Part shown: piece by piece, positions 7,523-17,076 of the stretch
How the letters are laid out: each line of letters opens with the position of its first letter
Numbering within the stretch: the stretch's first letter is position 1
Source of the DNA: Arsenicibacter rosenii
Lineage (GTDB): Bacteria; Bacteroidota; Bacteroidia; Cytophagales; Spirosomataceae
NCBI RefSeq assembly: GCF_001870735.1
Contig: NZ_MORL01000001.1
Location: 434,001 to 498,000, forward strand
Length of the DNA: 64,000 nt
Direction: 5' to 3'
Program-made: the position numbers and the translations under genes
The notes under the pieces: generated by a model
The model's input: the letters and a program-made list of their open reading frames with translations, nothing else
The model's database searches: none
What the model was told of the DNA's origin: nothing

Positions 7523-8560
7523 TTAATAAAGTACGGGTGGCGGATTGAGCGTCAGATTCTGGCGTTGATGCCAGTAAGGATAAACGGGCGGCGTTTCGCT
7601 GGCCTGATCGAGGCGTTTTACCTGATCGGTGGTCAGCTTCCAGCCTACTACCCCCAGATTTTGCGTCAGCTGCTCCTCATTGCGGGCACCGATAATGATG
7701 CTCGACACAGTTGGCCGCTGCAGTACCCAGTTCAGGGCGACCTGTGCCACGGTTTTGCCGGTTTCCTCCGCAATCGCATCCAGCACGTCCATAATCGCAT
7801 AAAGCCGTTCGCTGTCAACCACTGCCGCCGGAATCGGGCTGCCGCCTTGGGCTACACGGCTGTCGGCCGGCATCGGTTGATTACGCCGGTATTTACCACC
7901 AAGCATTCCTGCCGCGAGCGGTGACCAGACAATAGCCCCCACTTTCTGATCGAGGCCCAGCGGCATCAGTTCCCATTCATATTCGCGGTTCAGCAGCGAG
8001 TAATAGACCTGATGGGCGATGTAGCGGTTCCAGCCGTATTTTTCGGAGATCCCCGTCGATTTCATCAGGTGCCAGCCCGAAAAATTCGAGGCGGCCAGAT
8101 ACCGGATTTTACCGCTCTGTACCAGATCATCCAGCGTCCGCAGCGTTTCTTCGACCGGCGTCACCCCGTCGAAGCCATGCATGTGAAAAAGGTCAATATA
8201 GTCGGTGCCAAGGCGTTTGAGGCTGCCTTCGACCTGGCGCAAGAGATGAAAACGCGAGGAGCCCTGATTATTCGGACCATTGCCGAACGTAAAGGTAGCT
8301 TTCGACGAAATCAGCAGCTGATCCCGTTTACCGGCAATGGCTTTGCCCAGAATTTCTTCCGATAAGCCCTGCGAGTAGACATCGGCCGTATCGAACAGAT
8401 TGAGACCGGCATCCAGGCAGATATCCACTAACCGGGTGGCTTCTTCGACCTGTGTACTGCCCCATGCCTTGAAAAATGAGTTGCCGCCGCCGAACGTGGC
8501 CGTACCAAAACTAAGTACCGGTACCTGAAGGCCGGAGCCGCCTAAGTGTCTGTATTCCAT
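7523..8560 (-). CDS. Aldo/keto reductase
   Basis: A 345-residue cytosolic NADPH-dependent oxidoreductase starting MEYRHLGGSGLQVPVLSFGTA. The catalytic tetrad is visible: Asp and Tyr in FDTADVYSQG, Lys in LLISSKATF, and His in IDLFHMHGFD. The cofactor region IIIGARNEEQLTQNLG is also typical. The length and the GTATFGGG stretch match the general stress protein 69/YajO-like AKR branch. The substrate is unknown; small carbonyl compounds are usual. It is probably monocistronic, with mutS2 ending behind a terminator just upstream. Confidence 0.93.
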   Translation of the reverse strand: MEYRHLGGSGLQVPVLSFGTATFGGGNSFFKAWGSTQVEEATRLVDICLDAGLNLFDTADVYSQGLSEEILGKAIAGKRDQLLISSKATFTFGNGPNNQGSSRFHLLRQVEGSLKRLGTDYIDLFHMHGFDGVTPVEETLRTLDDLVQSGKIRYLAASNFSGWHLMKSTGISEKYGWNRYIAHQVYYSLLNREYEWELMPLGLDQKVGAIVWSPLAAGMLGGKYRRNQPMPADSRVAQGGSPIPAAVVDSERLYAIMDVLDAIAEETGKTVAQVALNWVLQRPTVSSIIIGARNEEQLTQNLGVVGWKLTTDQVKRLDQASETPPVYPYWHQRQNLTLNPPPVLY

Positions 8561-8582
8561 GGTTCTATTGTTGAGTTTTTAT

Positions 8583-8616
8583 AAAAGAAAAGTGGCACGA
8601 AAACCGTTCGTGCCAC
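8583..8616 (-). terminator. Intrinsic terminator of mutS2
   Basis: AGTGGCACGAA (8591-8601) pairs with TTCGTGCCACT (8606-8616), and on the minus strand the stem is followed by TTTCTTTTAT. It lies 13 nt beyond the mutS2 stop codon. The GTGGCACGA sequence resembles the hairpin at 61551-61587, so this may be a recurrent element. Confidence 0.75.
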
Positions 8617-8628
8617 TCTGTTTTAAAA

Positions 8629-11034
8629 CTATCGCATTTGCACCACCGTCACACCGGCCCCGCCACGGTCCACATGCTCGTCGGCCATTCGGGCCACTTC
8701 CTTGTAGGTCCGCAGATGATTCCGGACGAGCGTCCGCAGGATGCCGTCGCCTTTACCGTGAACAATCCGGAGTTCAGGATAGCCCAGCATCAGGGCATCG
8801 TTCATAAACTGATCCACCACGCCGAGGGCTTCTTCGCCGCGTTTGCCGCGAATATCGAGGTTGAAGCTGAAATTCATCATCTTCTCATTCATATCGATAC
8901 CCTGCATCCGGGGCTTATTCTCTTCGCCGGTCGCCTCTTTATAGGCTTTTTTGCTGAGTTTTTCGAGTCGGTTCAGCTTGATGTTTGATTTCAGGTCGCC
9001 GATACCGATTTCGGCATCTTTCCCCCGGATGGCCAGCACCTGTCCAACGGCGGTCTGTCCCTTAATCCGGACATAATTTCCAGCCTCGATGGTGCCTTCT
9101 GCCAGTTCATATTCTTCTTTGGGCTTTGTTTCCGCAATCACTTCCGGCTTGAGTTCCTTCGTCTCAAACTGCTCCAGCTGCTGCCGGACGGCTTTGGTGG
9201 CTTCTTTTTCGGCCTTGTTTTCCTTAATCTCGCGGATTGTGTTTTCAATTCGCTGATTGGCTTCCTGCACCAGCGCCTTTGCCTTTTGCTTGGCGTCATT
9301 GATCAGCTGCTTCTGCTCGTTTTCCAGGCGGGTTTTCAGCGCCGTATATTCGGCCAGCTGTTGAGCGACCTTGCGCTGATTAATCCCGATCTCCATGTTT
9401 TTTTCGGCAAAAACACGCTTTTCAATATCAAGCTCTTTCAGCAGCTTTTCAAAGCTAACCTGCTGGGAACCCAGTTTGTCCTTGGCCCGATCGATGACGC
9501 CTTTCGGCAGGCCGATTTTACGGGCAATTTCAAAGGCAAACGAGCTGCCGGGCCGACCCATTTCGAGTTCGTAAAGCGGCTCAAGGTGCTCTCCGTCGAA
9601 ACGCATGGCGCCGTTGATGAGCCCGTCGGTTTTGTCGGCAAACACCTTCAGGTTGGTATAGTGGGTGTTAATCACCCCATAGGCTCCCGACTTATTCAGA
9701 TCCTCCAGAATGGCTTCGGCAATGGCGCCGCCCAGACCCGGTTCGGTGCCGGTACCAAATTCGTCGATCAGGAAGAGCGACCGCTTGTTGGCACCAATCA
9801 GAAACTGCTTCATCGCAGTCAGGTGGGAGCTGTAGGTACTCAGGTCATTTTCAAGGGATTGCTCGTCGCCGATGTCGATGAACAGATTCTGGAAAACGCC
9901 CATTTCCGAAAAATCATTCATCGGCACCAGCAGACCACACTGGAGCATGAACTGCACCAGACCGATGGTTTTCAGTGCCACGGATTTACCACCGGCGTTT
10001 GGTCCGGAAATAATCAGAATCCGCTGTTTTTCATCCAGCCGCACCTGAAGCGGAACCACCTTTTTACCCTGTTTCTGAAACGAAAGATGCAGCAGGGGGT
10101 GGCGGGCGGCCGACCAGCTGACAAACGGGCGGTTATGCACTTTCGGCATACCGGCTTCAAGCTGGGTGGCCAGCCGCGCTTTGGCCCGGATGAAGTCAAT
10201 CATCGCCAGAAAGTTAATGGCTTTCTTGAGATCCTCCAGATGCGGGCGCAACTGATCCGTCAGGGCCTGCAGAATACGGAATACCTCACGGCGTTCTTCA
10301 TATTCCAGTTCGCGGATTTCGTTGTTTGCATCGAATACTTCAGCCGGTTCGAGGTATACGGTCTGACCGGTCGAGGATTCGTCGTGTACAAAGCCCTTAA
10401 TCTTCCGCTTATGTTCGGCTGCAATCGGAATCACCAGGCGCCCCCCGCGAACGGTCAGGCTCAGATCGTCGGGAATCCAGCCATTATTGCGGGCCATGCG
10501 CAGCATGCTGTCCAGCTGCTTCCGCAGGTTATGCTGTTCGGCAATGATCTGCCGGCGGATGCGTGCCAGTTCGGGGGAGGCCGAGTCGCGGACATGTCCG
10601 CGGTCGTCAATGACACGTTCGATGGCATCGTTAACGGCTTTATTGACCGTAACCGGCCCTGCCAGTTCCCGCAGAAACGGGTATTCATTGCGTTCCGTAC
10701 GCTTTTCAAGAAAGCGCAGACAGTCCTGAATCGTACGTAAGGACAGTTTCAGGTCGAAAAACTCCTCTTCGGTAAGGGCAATGCCTTCTATGCGGGCTTT
10801 TTTCAGCTGCTCCCGTACATCGATATAGTTCGACGACGGAAAGTCAGGCTCAAACTGAACGATCTGTTTAAATTCAGCCGTTTGCCGGAGCAGTTTATCG
10901 ATGAGTTGATGGTTATCCGTGAAGCGGATTTTATCCACATAGTCCTGTCCCAGCGGACTGACACAGGCTTGCTTCAAAAGTTCGCGTATTTTATCGAAAC
11001 CTAGTTTTTGTTCGAGGGTATTCGGGTAAAGCAT
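8629..11034 (-). CDS. mutS2: MutS2 endonuclease / DNA-binding ATPase
   Basis: An 801-residue protein starting MLYPNTLEQKLGFDKI; an upstream ATG at 11082 adds 16 residues that do not fit the family. The core/clamp helices span roughly residues 1-310, followed by the MutS-type ATPase with Walker A ISGPNAGGKS near residue 345, FLIDEFGTGTEP (Walker B) and NTHYTNLKV. A coiled-coil (RVFAEKN to KAVRQQ) and the C-terminal Smr domain LDIRGKRGEEAL...IVHGKGDG complete the MutS2 layout. MutS2 acts in recombination suppression and in rescue of collided ribosomes, depending on the species. The Smr LDxRG motif is intact. Confidence 0.96.
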   Translation of the reverse strand: MLYPNTLEQKLGFDKIRELLKQACVSPLGQDYVDKIRFTDNHQLIDKLLRQTAEFKQIVQFEPDFPSSNYIDVREQLKKARIEGIALTEEEFFDLKLSLRTIQDCLRFLEKRTERNEYPFLRELAGPVTVNKAVNDAIERVIDDRGHVRDSASPELARIRRQIIAEQHNLRKQLDSMLRMARNNGWIPDDLSLTVRGGRLVIPIAAEHKRKIKGFVHDESSTGQTVYLEPAEVFDANNEIRELEYEERREVFRILQALTDQLRPHLEDLKKAINFLAMIDFIRAKARLATQLEAGMPKVHNRPFVSWSAARHPLLHLSFQKQGKKVVPLQVRLDEKQRILIISGPNAGGKSVALKTIGLVQFMLQCGLLVPMNDFSEMGVFQNLFIDIGDEQSLENDLSTYSSHLTAMKQFLIGANKRSLFLIDEFGTGTEPGLGGAIAEAILEDLNKSGAYGVINTHYTNLKVFADKTDGLINGAMRFDGEHLEPLYELEMGRPGSSFAFEIARKIGLPKGVIDRAKDKLGSQQVSFEKLLKELDIEKRVFAEKNMEIGINQRKVAQQLAEYTALKTRLENEQKQLINDAKQKAKALVQEANQRIENTIREIKENKAEKEATKAVRQQLEQFETKELKPEVIAETKPKEEYELAEGTIEAGNYVRIKGQTAVGQVLAIRGKDAEIGIGDLKSNIKLNRLEKLSKKAYKEATGEENKPRMQGIDMNEKMMNFSFNLDIRGKRGEEALGVVDQFMNDALMLGYPELRIVHGKGDGILRTLVRNHLRTYKEVARMADEHVDRGGAGVTVVQMR

Positions 11035-11205
11035 TCGAAATGAATGAACAATTAAAGTGGAATGGGGGTGTATACAGGCCACGCCCTATACTAAAACAGA
11101 ATTAATCCGGATGTGGTTCGGTTCACGGCGACGCCGGCAGTTGCGTGGCGGTAAACTGAATCTGTCTTTAATGCGTTTTCTCAAAAAAGGTAACCCCTAC
11201 GACTC

Positions 11206-12054
11206 ATGAAACTCATTGAGTGCCCGCGCGACGCCATGCAGGGCCTTACACATATAGTGCCAACCGACCTGAAAACGGCGTACCTGAATGCCCTGCTGAA
11301 GGTTGGTTTTGATACGCTTGATGCGGGCAGTTTTGTCTCCCCGAAAGCGGTCCCGCAAATGGCCGATACGACGGCTGTGCTGGCTGGTCTTGACCTGTCA
11401 TCAACCCGGACGAAGCTATTAGCCATCGTGGCCAACCTGCGTGGAGCCGAGCAGGCGCTGGACTCGAAAGGAGTTCACTACCTCGGTTTCCCGTTGTCTG
11501 TGTCTGAAACGTTTCAGCAGCGCAACACGAATAAATCCATTGCACAGGCGCTTACAGAGGTAGAAACAATGCAGAAACTGTGTGCCGGAGCACAGAAAGA
11601 ACTGGTGATCTATCTGTCTATGGGGTTTGGGAATCCGTACGGAGACCCCTACAGCCCGGAAGTGGTCAGTACATTTACCCGGCAGCTGGCCGATCTTGGC
11701 ATCCGCATCATCGCGCCGTCGGATACCGTTGGCAGTGCGACACCTGAGGCGATTGAACGCTTGTTTTCGCATCTGATCAATCAGCATCCGGAGGTGGAGT
11801 TCGGCGCCCATCTACATGCGGTTCCGGGTGAGGTGGAGGCAAAGGTTGACGCTGTGATCCGGTCGGGTGTCCGGCGGATCGACGGGGCCCTGCGTGGCTT
11901 TGGCGGTTGCCCGATGGCGGCCGATGACTTAACCGGAAATCTGCCGACGGAAGGTATCCTGCCGGTTTTAGAAAAACAGAACCTGCTCCCAACGCTCAAC
12001 ATGGCGGCTTTCGGGGAAGCAATGACAATCTCCCGCGAGGTTTTCGGGTACTGA
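11206..12054 (+). CDS. Hydroxymethylglutaryl-CoA lyase
   Basis: A 282-residue TIM-barrel enzyme of the HMGL-like family. It starts MKLIECPRDAMQGLTH, the Bacteroidota variant of the VGPRDGLQ metal/catalytic motif. VGFDTLDAGSFVSPKAVPQM is the substrate loop, GAHLHAVPG the His metal-ligand strand, and GGCPMAADDLTGNLPTE the C-terminal catalytic Cys loop. The reaction is cleavage of HMG-CoA to acetyl-CoA and acetoacetate, the last step of leucine breakdown. The HLH spacing differs from the usual HCHD, so a related acyl-CoA lyase activity is possible. It is divergent from mutS2. Confidence 0.9.
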   Translation: MKLIECPRDAMQGLTHIVPTDLKTAYLNALLKVGFDTLDAGSFVSPKAVPQMADTTAVLAGLDLSSTRTKLLAIVANLRGAEQALDSKGVHYLGFPLSVSETFQQRNTNKSIAQALTEVETMQKLCAGAQKELVIYLSMGFGNPYGDPYSPEVVSTFTRQLADLGIRIIAPSDTVGSATPEAIERLFSHLINQHPEVEFGAHLHAVPGEVEAKVDAVIRSGVRRIDGALRGFGGCPMAADDLTGNLPTEGILPVLEKQNLLPTLNMAAFGEAMTISREVFGY

Positions 12055-12070
12055 AAAGGGACGGGAAACA

Positions 12071-12147
12071 GAAAAAAGGCAGGAATACGGGCTTAACAGA
12101 CTACTACTGCCATAGCGCAGCAAGTCTGGTAAGCCCGTATTCCTGCC
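12071..12147 (-). terminator. Long hairpin ending the DUF7935-like gene
   Basis: Arms 12078-12102 and 12123-12147 are complementary over 25 bp with one mismatch, around a 20-nt loop. On the minus strand the stem leads into TTTTTT, so it best terminates the gene ending at 12172, but it also lies just after the HMG-CoA lyase stop and could serve both. Confidence 0.7.
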
Positions 12148-12171
12148 AGAAAGAACCTGCCAGGTCAACAA

Positions 12172-12696
12172 TCAGATAAACTGTTCCTGTATTTCGGCTT
12201 TGACAAATTTCAGTGCCGTTGCCGTTGGTTGTTTATCCTGCTGAATGATGCGCTCAAAGAGTCTCTTGGCGAGTTCAATGGGTTGCGCATCGGGGGATGT
12301 ATCGCCGGATGCCTGATTAATCAGGGTAACCACTTCGTTCATTGCCCCCTGAATATGTTCCCACGCCGCCTGACTCATGTAAATCTGCTGCGACAGATTG
12401 TGGTTGTATTCATCCCGGATTTCCTGCAACAGCAATTGCTGAAATTCGAGCACCGTCGTGGCATTACCGCTCAGGCGAACCAGCAGGTTGTTCGGACTAA
12501 TGCGTTCCAGGAAGAGCACCATGCGCTCATAGGCCTGCAGGCGGATCGGAATAACCGATTTTACGTATTCTGTTTTTGTCTCATTTTTGTGCCGGTCGGC
12601 TTCCCGCTCCAGCAAAAGTTTCACGGTCAGATACATGCCGTAAAGAACCAGTGCCGCAGGGACAATCAACTTAAGCAAATCAGCAATCAGCTCCAT
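12172..12696 (-). CDS. Membrane-anchored helical protein, DUF7935-like
   Basis: A 174-residue protein with one N-terminal membrane helix (LIADLLKLIVPAALVLYGMYLTVKLLL) followed by a charged, mostly helical cytoplasmic domain (EREADRHKNETKTEYVKSVIPIRLQAYERM, then LQEIRDEYNHNLSQQIYMS). I recall this as a conserved uncharacterised family of Bacteroidota (DUF7935); the number is from memory. No catalytic motif is visible. It is divergent from the IscA-like gene with an 85-bp gap. Function unknown. Confidence 0.7.
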   Translation of the reverse strand: MELIADLLKLIVPAALVLYGMYLTVKLLLEREADRHKNETKTEYVKSVIPIRLQAYERMVLFLERISPNNLLVRLSGNATTVLEFQQLLLQEIRDEYNHNLSQQIYMSQAAWEHIQGAMNEVVTLINQASGDTSPDAQPIELAKRLFERIIQQDKQPTATALKFVKAEIQEQFI

Positions 12697-12781
12697 TCTG
12701 TGTTTCGTTATGTGTGCGTAAAATTAGGTAACTTTGAAAAAAGGGCCTTGAGCCGGGGCGACTTAAAATCGCAGAAAACGC

Positions 12782-13129
12782 ATGCCGAGGCCCGAAAACG
12801 TAACGGAAAAACCAGCCATGTTTGTACTAGATCAACCGGTGCAGCTTCATGAAGATGCCCGCAATCAGATAATCGATATTTTTCAAACCCAGAAAATTCC
12901 GGCCGAATACGGTCTCCGCATCGGCATAAAAGGAGGGGGCTGCGGGTCATCATGGCTGCTTGGTTTTGACTTGCCCGGGGCCTCTGACGAAGTCTATAAC
13001 GTTGACGGGGTCCGGATCATTATCGATAAAAAACATCTTTTATATGTGCTGGGGGCTACCATCGGCTACGAAGCGGCTGAAGAGGCACGTGGATTCACGG
13101 TTGATAAGCCTTCTAATACAGCAAGTTGA
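12782..13129 (+). CDS. IscA/HesB-like iron-sulfur assembly protein lacking the C-terminal Cys pair
   Basis: A 115-residue protein (104 residues if ATG at 12818, MFVLDQPVQL, is the true start). The IscA core is clear: an N-terminal helix DARNQIIDIFQ, then LRIGIKGGGCGSSWLLGFD with the first conserved Cys, and DGVRIIIDKKHLLYVLGATIGYEAAEEARGFTVDKP. Canonical IscA proteins end with CGCG, supplying two more cysteines; here the chain stops at NTAS, so only one ligand Cys remains. A-type carriers pass Fe-S clusters or iron to client proteins. The short form may need a partner. No isc or suf genes are adjacent. Confidence 0.82.
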   Translation: MPRPENVTEKPAMFVLDQPVQLHEDARNQIIDIFQTQKIPAEYGLRIGIKGGGCGSSWLLGFDLPGASDEVYNVDGVRIIIDKKHLLYVLGATIGYEAAEEARGFTVDKPSNTAS

Positions 13130-13224
13130 AAAAATGAATATTATAAGTTACCGTTCTGGTAATATAAGGACTTGCTTCTGGCACGATTTTTACTGCAAAT
13201 GAGGTAGTCTCTTTATCCTGAATC

Positions 13225-16200
13225 GTGAAAATAGTCGAAAAGCATATATTTCTGTTTCTGGCAATGCTGATGGTTTTACTGTCGGCACTCTGCTATGTTT
13301 TTTTAGAAAGGGATGCACCCGGGGCTACTGATGAGCAATATCTGGCCGCTATTCAGGAACGTGTCAAGACAGAGTTACGGACCAGTAGTGAAGAACTGCT
13401 TCAGGTGACGAACCGGGTAAAGGAAACCAAGGATTTTACGTTTTCGAACCTGAATTTTTCAACCCGGTATCCATATTTTATTTTTCAGGATGGTAAAATA
13501 CTGTATTGGTCAGATCAGCTGTTTGTGCCTGATTATGAGCGTATCGCAACGGTACCGCATCCGAGGCTCGTCCATTTTGATCAGGGCAAATACATCGTAA
13601 GCCGGCAGAAAATCGTCAAAAACGGCCATCAGTATGATATTTATTCGCTGGTGATGGTTTACCGCCATTATAACAACACGAATACGTATTTACAGTCCGG
13701 ATATAATCCTGCGCTGTTTCCGATTGAGCCCAGGGCCATTTCCATGCAAAAGGCGCGGTCGTATCAGAATATTTACGATAACTCGCCGGTCTTCCTGTTT
13801 TCGGTAACGCCGCCCCATATCCGGGCCTATCGCAATCACTCTACCCCTGTCAATACGGTTATTCTGGCGACAATCGGGGTATTATTTCTGGGGTTGTATG
13901 TGATCCGGCTGATGATCCGTTTCGGCCGGAAACGGCAATTTGAGTTTGGGTTCCTTGTTTTTTTTGCCTATCTCCTGATGTTGCGGGGGGTGATGCTCTA
14001 TTTCGGAGTGCCGTTTTTGTTTATCGACACTGACCTGTTCAATCCTAAGTTTTACGCGTCGTCTGTCATTGCGCCATCGCTCAGTGACATGCTGCTGAAT
14101 TCGCTGGCGGTAGTGATGCTGGGCCTATACATGATTGCCCACTATTACCGTACGCGCACGTTCCGCTTCCTGATCCGGCAGCACGACTGGATTAAATTAC
14201 TGGTGTCTGTAAGTACCGTAATTGCCAGTTATGTAGTGTTTTATCTGTGCTACGCAGAACTGAATAATATCTACGAGAAGTCTCAGTATATGCTCGATAT
14301 TTCGTTGAGCATTCACTTTACGCATCTGAAAATTGCGTGTTTACTGGTATTTGTCAGCATCTCACTGATTTATTTTCTGGCGCTTCATTTGCTGACCAGC
14401 CTGTTTATCCGCTTTAATAATGACATGCGTCAGGGGTGGCTGGCTTTTCTGGTCGGTACGGTGCTGTCAGCGGTTTTATATTATGCCGTCGGCGTTATTG
14501 CCGAACTGGTATGGGTATTGAACGGCATTTATTTCATTACCCTTTACCTGACCCGTTTCCCGCGGATACTGTACACGTTCCGTTATCAGACCTCGATTTA
14601 CCTGTTTTTTGCTGCGTTTATCTGTGCATTGACGACCGCTTATGTGGTCTATCGGCAGGAAATCAAAAAGGACATTGCCCGGAAAAAGGATTTTGGCGCT
14701 CGGCTGCTGGCAGAAAATGATATATTGGGAGAGTTTTTGCTGGACAAAGCGCGTGGTGCCATTGCCGGTGATACTGAGATCCGGCGGTCTTTCCGGCGGG
14801 ATTCAATACTGGGGAGCGCCCGCATACAGCATCGGGTGAAAAGTACCTATCTCGAAAAATACTTTGAGAAATACGACGTTGAAGTACTCTCTTTCGATGC
14901 CGACGGTAACCCGCTTGAGCACCGGCCAAATGCTATGGATTATCGTGCCTATGATGAACGATACCGGCATGACCGCTTCAAAACGCAGTACAACGGGCTT
15001 TATTTTAATAACGAAGTCGGCAACAATATCATAAAGCAGTATATCGGGTTTATCGATGTATACGGTCAGGATACTGATAGTACACTGATCGGGCGGCTGG
15101 TGCTTGATCTGAAGCTGCGCAACGAGACACCTAAAAACGTCTACCTGGAATTACTGGTCGACAAAAAACTGATCCAGTCACCGGAGAGCCAGGACTATAG
15201 CTACGTAATCTATGGCGGTACGCCAAAGTCCATTATGTACAGTACGGGTAGTTATAACTACGACCGGAAAATGCCGCAGTGGATGCTCGAACGGCCGGAA
15301 CTGTTTGATGCCGGTATGACGCTGAATGGGTACAAGCACGTAGGGTTACAGGGCAAAAACGGCCGGACAATTGTGGTGTCTTCGCTGGAGTTCCCTCTCA
15401 GCAGCATTCTGTCTAACTTTTCCTTTCTGTTCCTGATTCTGGTGCTGACCGTGATTGTGGCCATCATGACCTATGCCATCCGGTATCAGATTTCGCATTT
15501 CAGCGTTAATTACTCGACCCGGATTCAGATTCTGCTGAATATCGCCTTTTTCCTGCCGTTGTTATTGGTAATGATCATTATTCTGGGAGTTATCACCTCG
15601 AACTATGTCTCAAACCAGGAAACGGCATTTATTAGCAATACCCGCAACATTGCATCGAACTTTCTCTCTTACCTGGACGAATACCAGCAGGGAAAACGAA
15701 GCCTGGAGTCGGCTCAGGAAGAATTGAAAAAAATTGCCCGTGACGTTGATACAGACATTAATGTGTTTGATACAACAGGTGTTCTTTTCACCTCCACCCG
15801 TCCGTTGATGTATGAAAGCGGTCATCTGTCGAAGCGTATTAATCCGCAGGCGTATATTCACCTGATTGAGAACAAGGAAAAACAGGTGCTGCTGAGTGAG
15901 TCGTTGGGTAGTAAGGAATACCGGACGGCCTATGCCGGGATCAAATCCTATAAAGGCCGGTTGCTGGGTGTGCTGAGTGTGCCGTATTTCTACGCTCAGC
16001 CGGAGCTGGATGAGCAGGTAAGCGAAGTGGTTGCTTCTACGCTGAACGTGTTCATGATCCTGTTCATCGTCTTCCTCATTCTTTCCTATATCGCGTCCAA
16101 TTCGCTGACGGGACCCTTACGGCTGATCACGCAGAAAATCCGGCGGACAAACCTGGACAAGCTGAACGAACCCCTCGACTGGAAGTCGGATGACGAAATC

Positions 16201-17007
16201 GGGCTTTTAGTCGGAGAATATAACCGGATGCTGGTGAAGCTGGAAGAAAGTAAACAGGCCCTTTCGGTAAGCGAAAAACAGTCGGCCTGGCGGGAAATGG
16301 CCAAGCAGATTGCTCATGAAATTAAAAACCCGCTGACGCCGATGAAACTGACGTTGCAGCATTTGCAGCGGACAATGCCGGTAGGCGAGGAGGACAGCCG
16401 TGCCCGGCGGATTATTAAAAATGCCTTTGAATCATTGCTGGAGCAAATCGATAACATCAGCGAAATTGCCGCGTCGTTCTCGGAACTGGCCAAAATGCCG
16501 TTACCGAAAAACGAAATGTTTGAAATTACCGCTGTCCTGAATAAAGCGGCTGATTTATATGCCGACGATGAGCGCAACAGTGTTGTTAAAGACATTATGC
16601 AAGGGCCGATAATGGTTATCGGTGACCGGCAGATGACGGGTCGGATCATCACGAATCTGATCATTAACGGTATTCAGTCAGTGCCGCCGGGGCGCAAGCC
16701 ACGCATCGAGCTAAAGTTATTTACGACAGAAGACGAGGTGCAGATCGAAATACATGACAACGGGTCGGGGATTCCGGAGTCGATCCGGGCGAAGGTATTT
16801 CTGCCCAATTTCAGCACGAAGAAAGACGGCTCCGGCTTAGGGCTGGCCATCGCCAAACGTGGTATAGAACACGTTGGCGGCAGCATCTGGTTTGAAACGA
16901 CCGAGGATGTGGGGACCTCGTTTTTTGTGACGTTGCCATTGGCACATCGTGCCAACGGTTCGGGCGGAAGCATCTCAAAGCATCCGGAAGGCGTTATCAG
17001 GCGTTGA
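13225..17007 (+). CDS. Large membrane sensor histidine kinase (orphan)
   Basis: A 1260-residue protein with a GTG start (VKIVEKHIFLFL). An N-terminal membrane helix and an extracytoplasmic stretch to about residue 205 are followed by a cluster of membrane helices to about residue 475, a second extracytoplasmic region, two further helices near 730-800, and another sensor loop. A membrane helix at about 935-955 leads into a HAMP domain (SLTGPLRLI...DEIGLLVGEYNRM). HisKA carries QIAHEIKNPLTP with His1031, and the HATPase has NLIINGIQS (N box), DNGSGIP (G1) and GSGLGLAIAKR (G2). This is the NtrY-like layout common in Bacteroidota. No response regulator is adjacent. Confidence 0.93.
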   Translation: MKIVEKHIFLFLAMLMVLLSALCYVFLERDAPGATDEQYLAAIQERVKTELRTSSEELLQVTNRVKETKDFTFSNLNFSTRYPYFIFQDGKILYWSDQLFVPDYERIATVPHPRLVHFDQGKYIVSRQKIVKNGHQYDIYSLVMVYRHYNNTNTYLQSGYNPALFPIEPRAISMQKARSYQNIYDNSPVFLFSVTPPHIRAYRNHSTPVNTVILATIGVLFLGLYVIRLMIRFGRKRQFEFGFLVFFAYLLMLRGVMLYFGVPFLFIDTDLFNPKFYASSVIAPSLSDMLLNSLAVVMLGLYMIAHYYRTRTFRFLIRQHDWIKLLVSVSTVIASYVVFYLCYAELNNIYEKSQYMLDISLSIHFTHLKIACLLVFVSISLIYFLALHLLTSLFIRFNNDMRQGWLAFLVGTVLSAVLYYAVGVIAELVWVLNGIYFITLYLTRFPRILYTFRYQTSIYLFFAAFICALTTAYVVYRQEIKKDIARKKDFGARLLAENDILGEFLLDKARGAIAGDTEIRRSFRRDSILGSARIQHRVKSTYLEKYFEKYDVEVLSFDADGNPLEHRPNAMDYRAYDERYRHDRFKTQYNGLYFNNEVGNNIIKQYIGFIDVYGQDTDSTLIGRLVLDLKLRNETPKNVYLELLVDKKLIQSPESQDYSYVIYGGTPKSIMYSTGSYNYDRKMPQWMLERPELFDAGMTLNGYKHVGLQGKNGRTIVVSSLEFPLSSILSNFSFLFLILVLTVIVAIMTYAIRYQISHFSVNYSTRIQILLNIAFFLPLLLVMIIILGVITSNYVSNQETAFISNTRNIASNFLSYLDEYQQGKRSLESAQEELKKIARDVDTDINVFDTTGVLFTSTRPLMYESGHLSKRINPQAYIHLIENKEKQVLLSESLGSKEYRTAYAGIKSYKGRLLGVLSVPYFYAQPELDEQVSEVVASTLNVFMILFIVFLILSYIASNSLTGPLRLITQKIRRTNLDKLNEPLDWKSDDEIGLLVGEYNRMLVKLEESKQALSVSEKQSAWREMAKQIAHEIKNPLTPMKLTLQHLQRTMPVGEEDSRARRIIKNAFESLLEQIDNISEIAASFSELAKMPLPKNEMFEITAVLNKAADLYADDERNSVVKDIMQGPIMVIGDRQMTGRIITNLIINGIQSVPPGRKPRIELKLFTTEDEVQIEIHDNGSGIPESIRAKVFLPNFSTKKDGSGLGLAIAKRGIEHVGGSIWFETTEDVGTSFFVTLPLAHRANGSGGSISKHPEGVIRR

Positions 17008-17034
17008 TAAATACTCTCTGAAGGTACTACATAA

Positions 17035-17073
17035 CACAAAAAAGGGAGTATCAGCCGATACCCCCTTTTTTGT
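17035..17073. terminator. Bidirectional intrinsic terminator
   Basis: AAAAAAGGG-GTATC and GATAC-CCCCTTTTTT pair around a short loop, giving an A-run on one side and a T-run on the other. It can stop both the kinase transcript and the convergent NUMOD4 gene that ends at 17077. Confidence 0.85.
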
Positions 17074-17076
17074 GTG

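Noticed and set aside
9286-10740. A 484-codon open frame on the plus strand
   Set aside because: It lies wholly antisense to mutS2, has no recognisable domain and an unnatural composition; it is a shadow of that gene.
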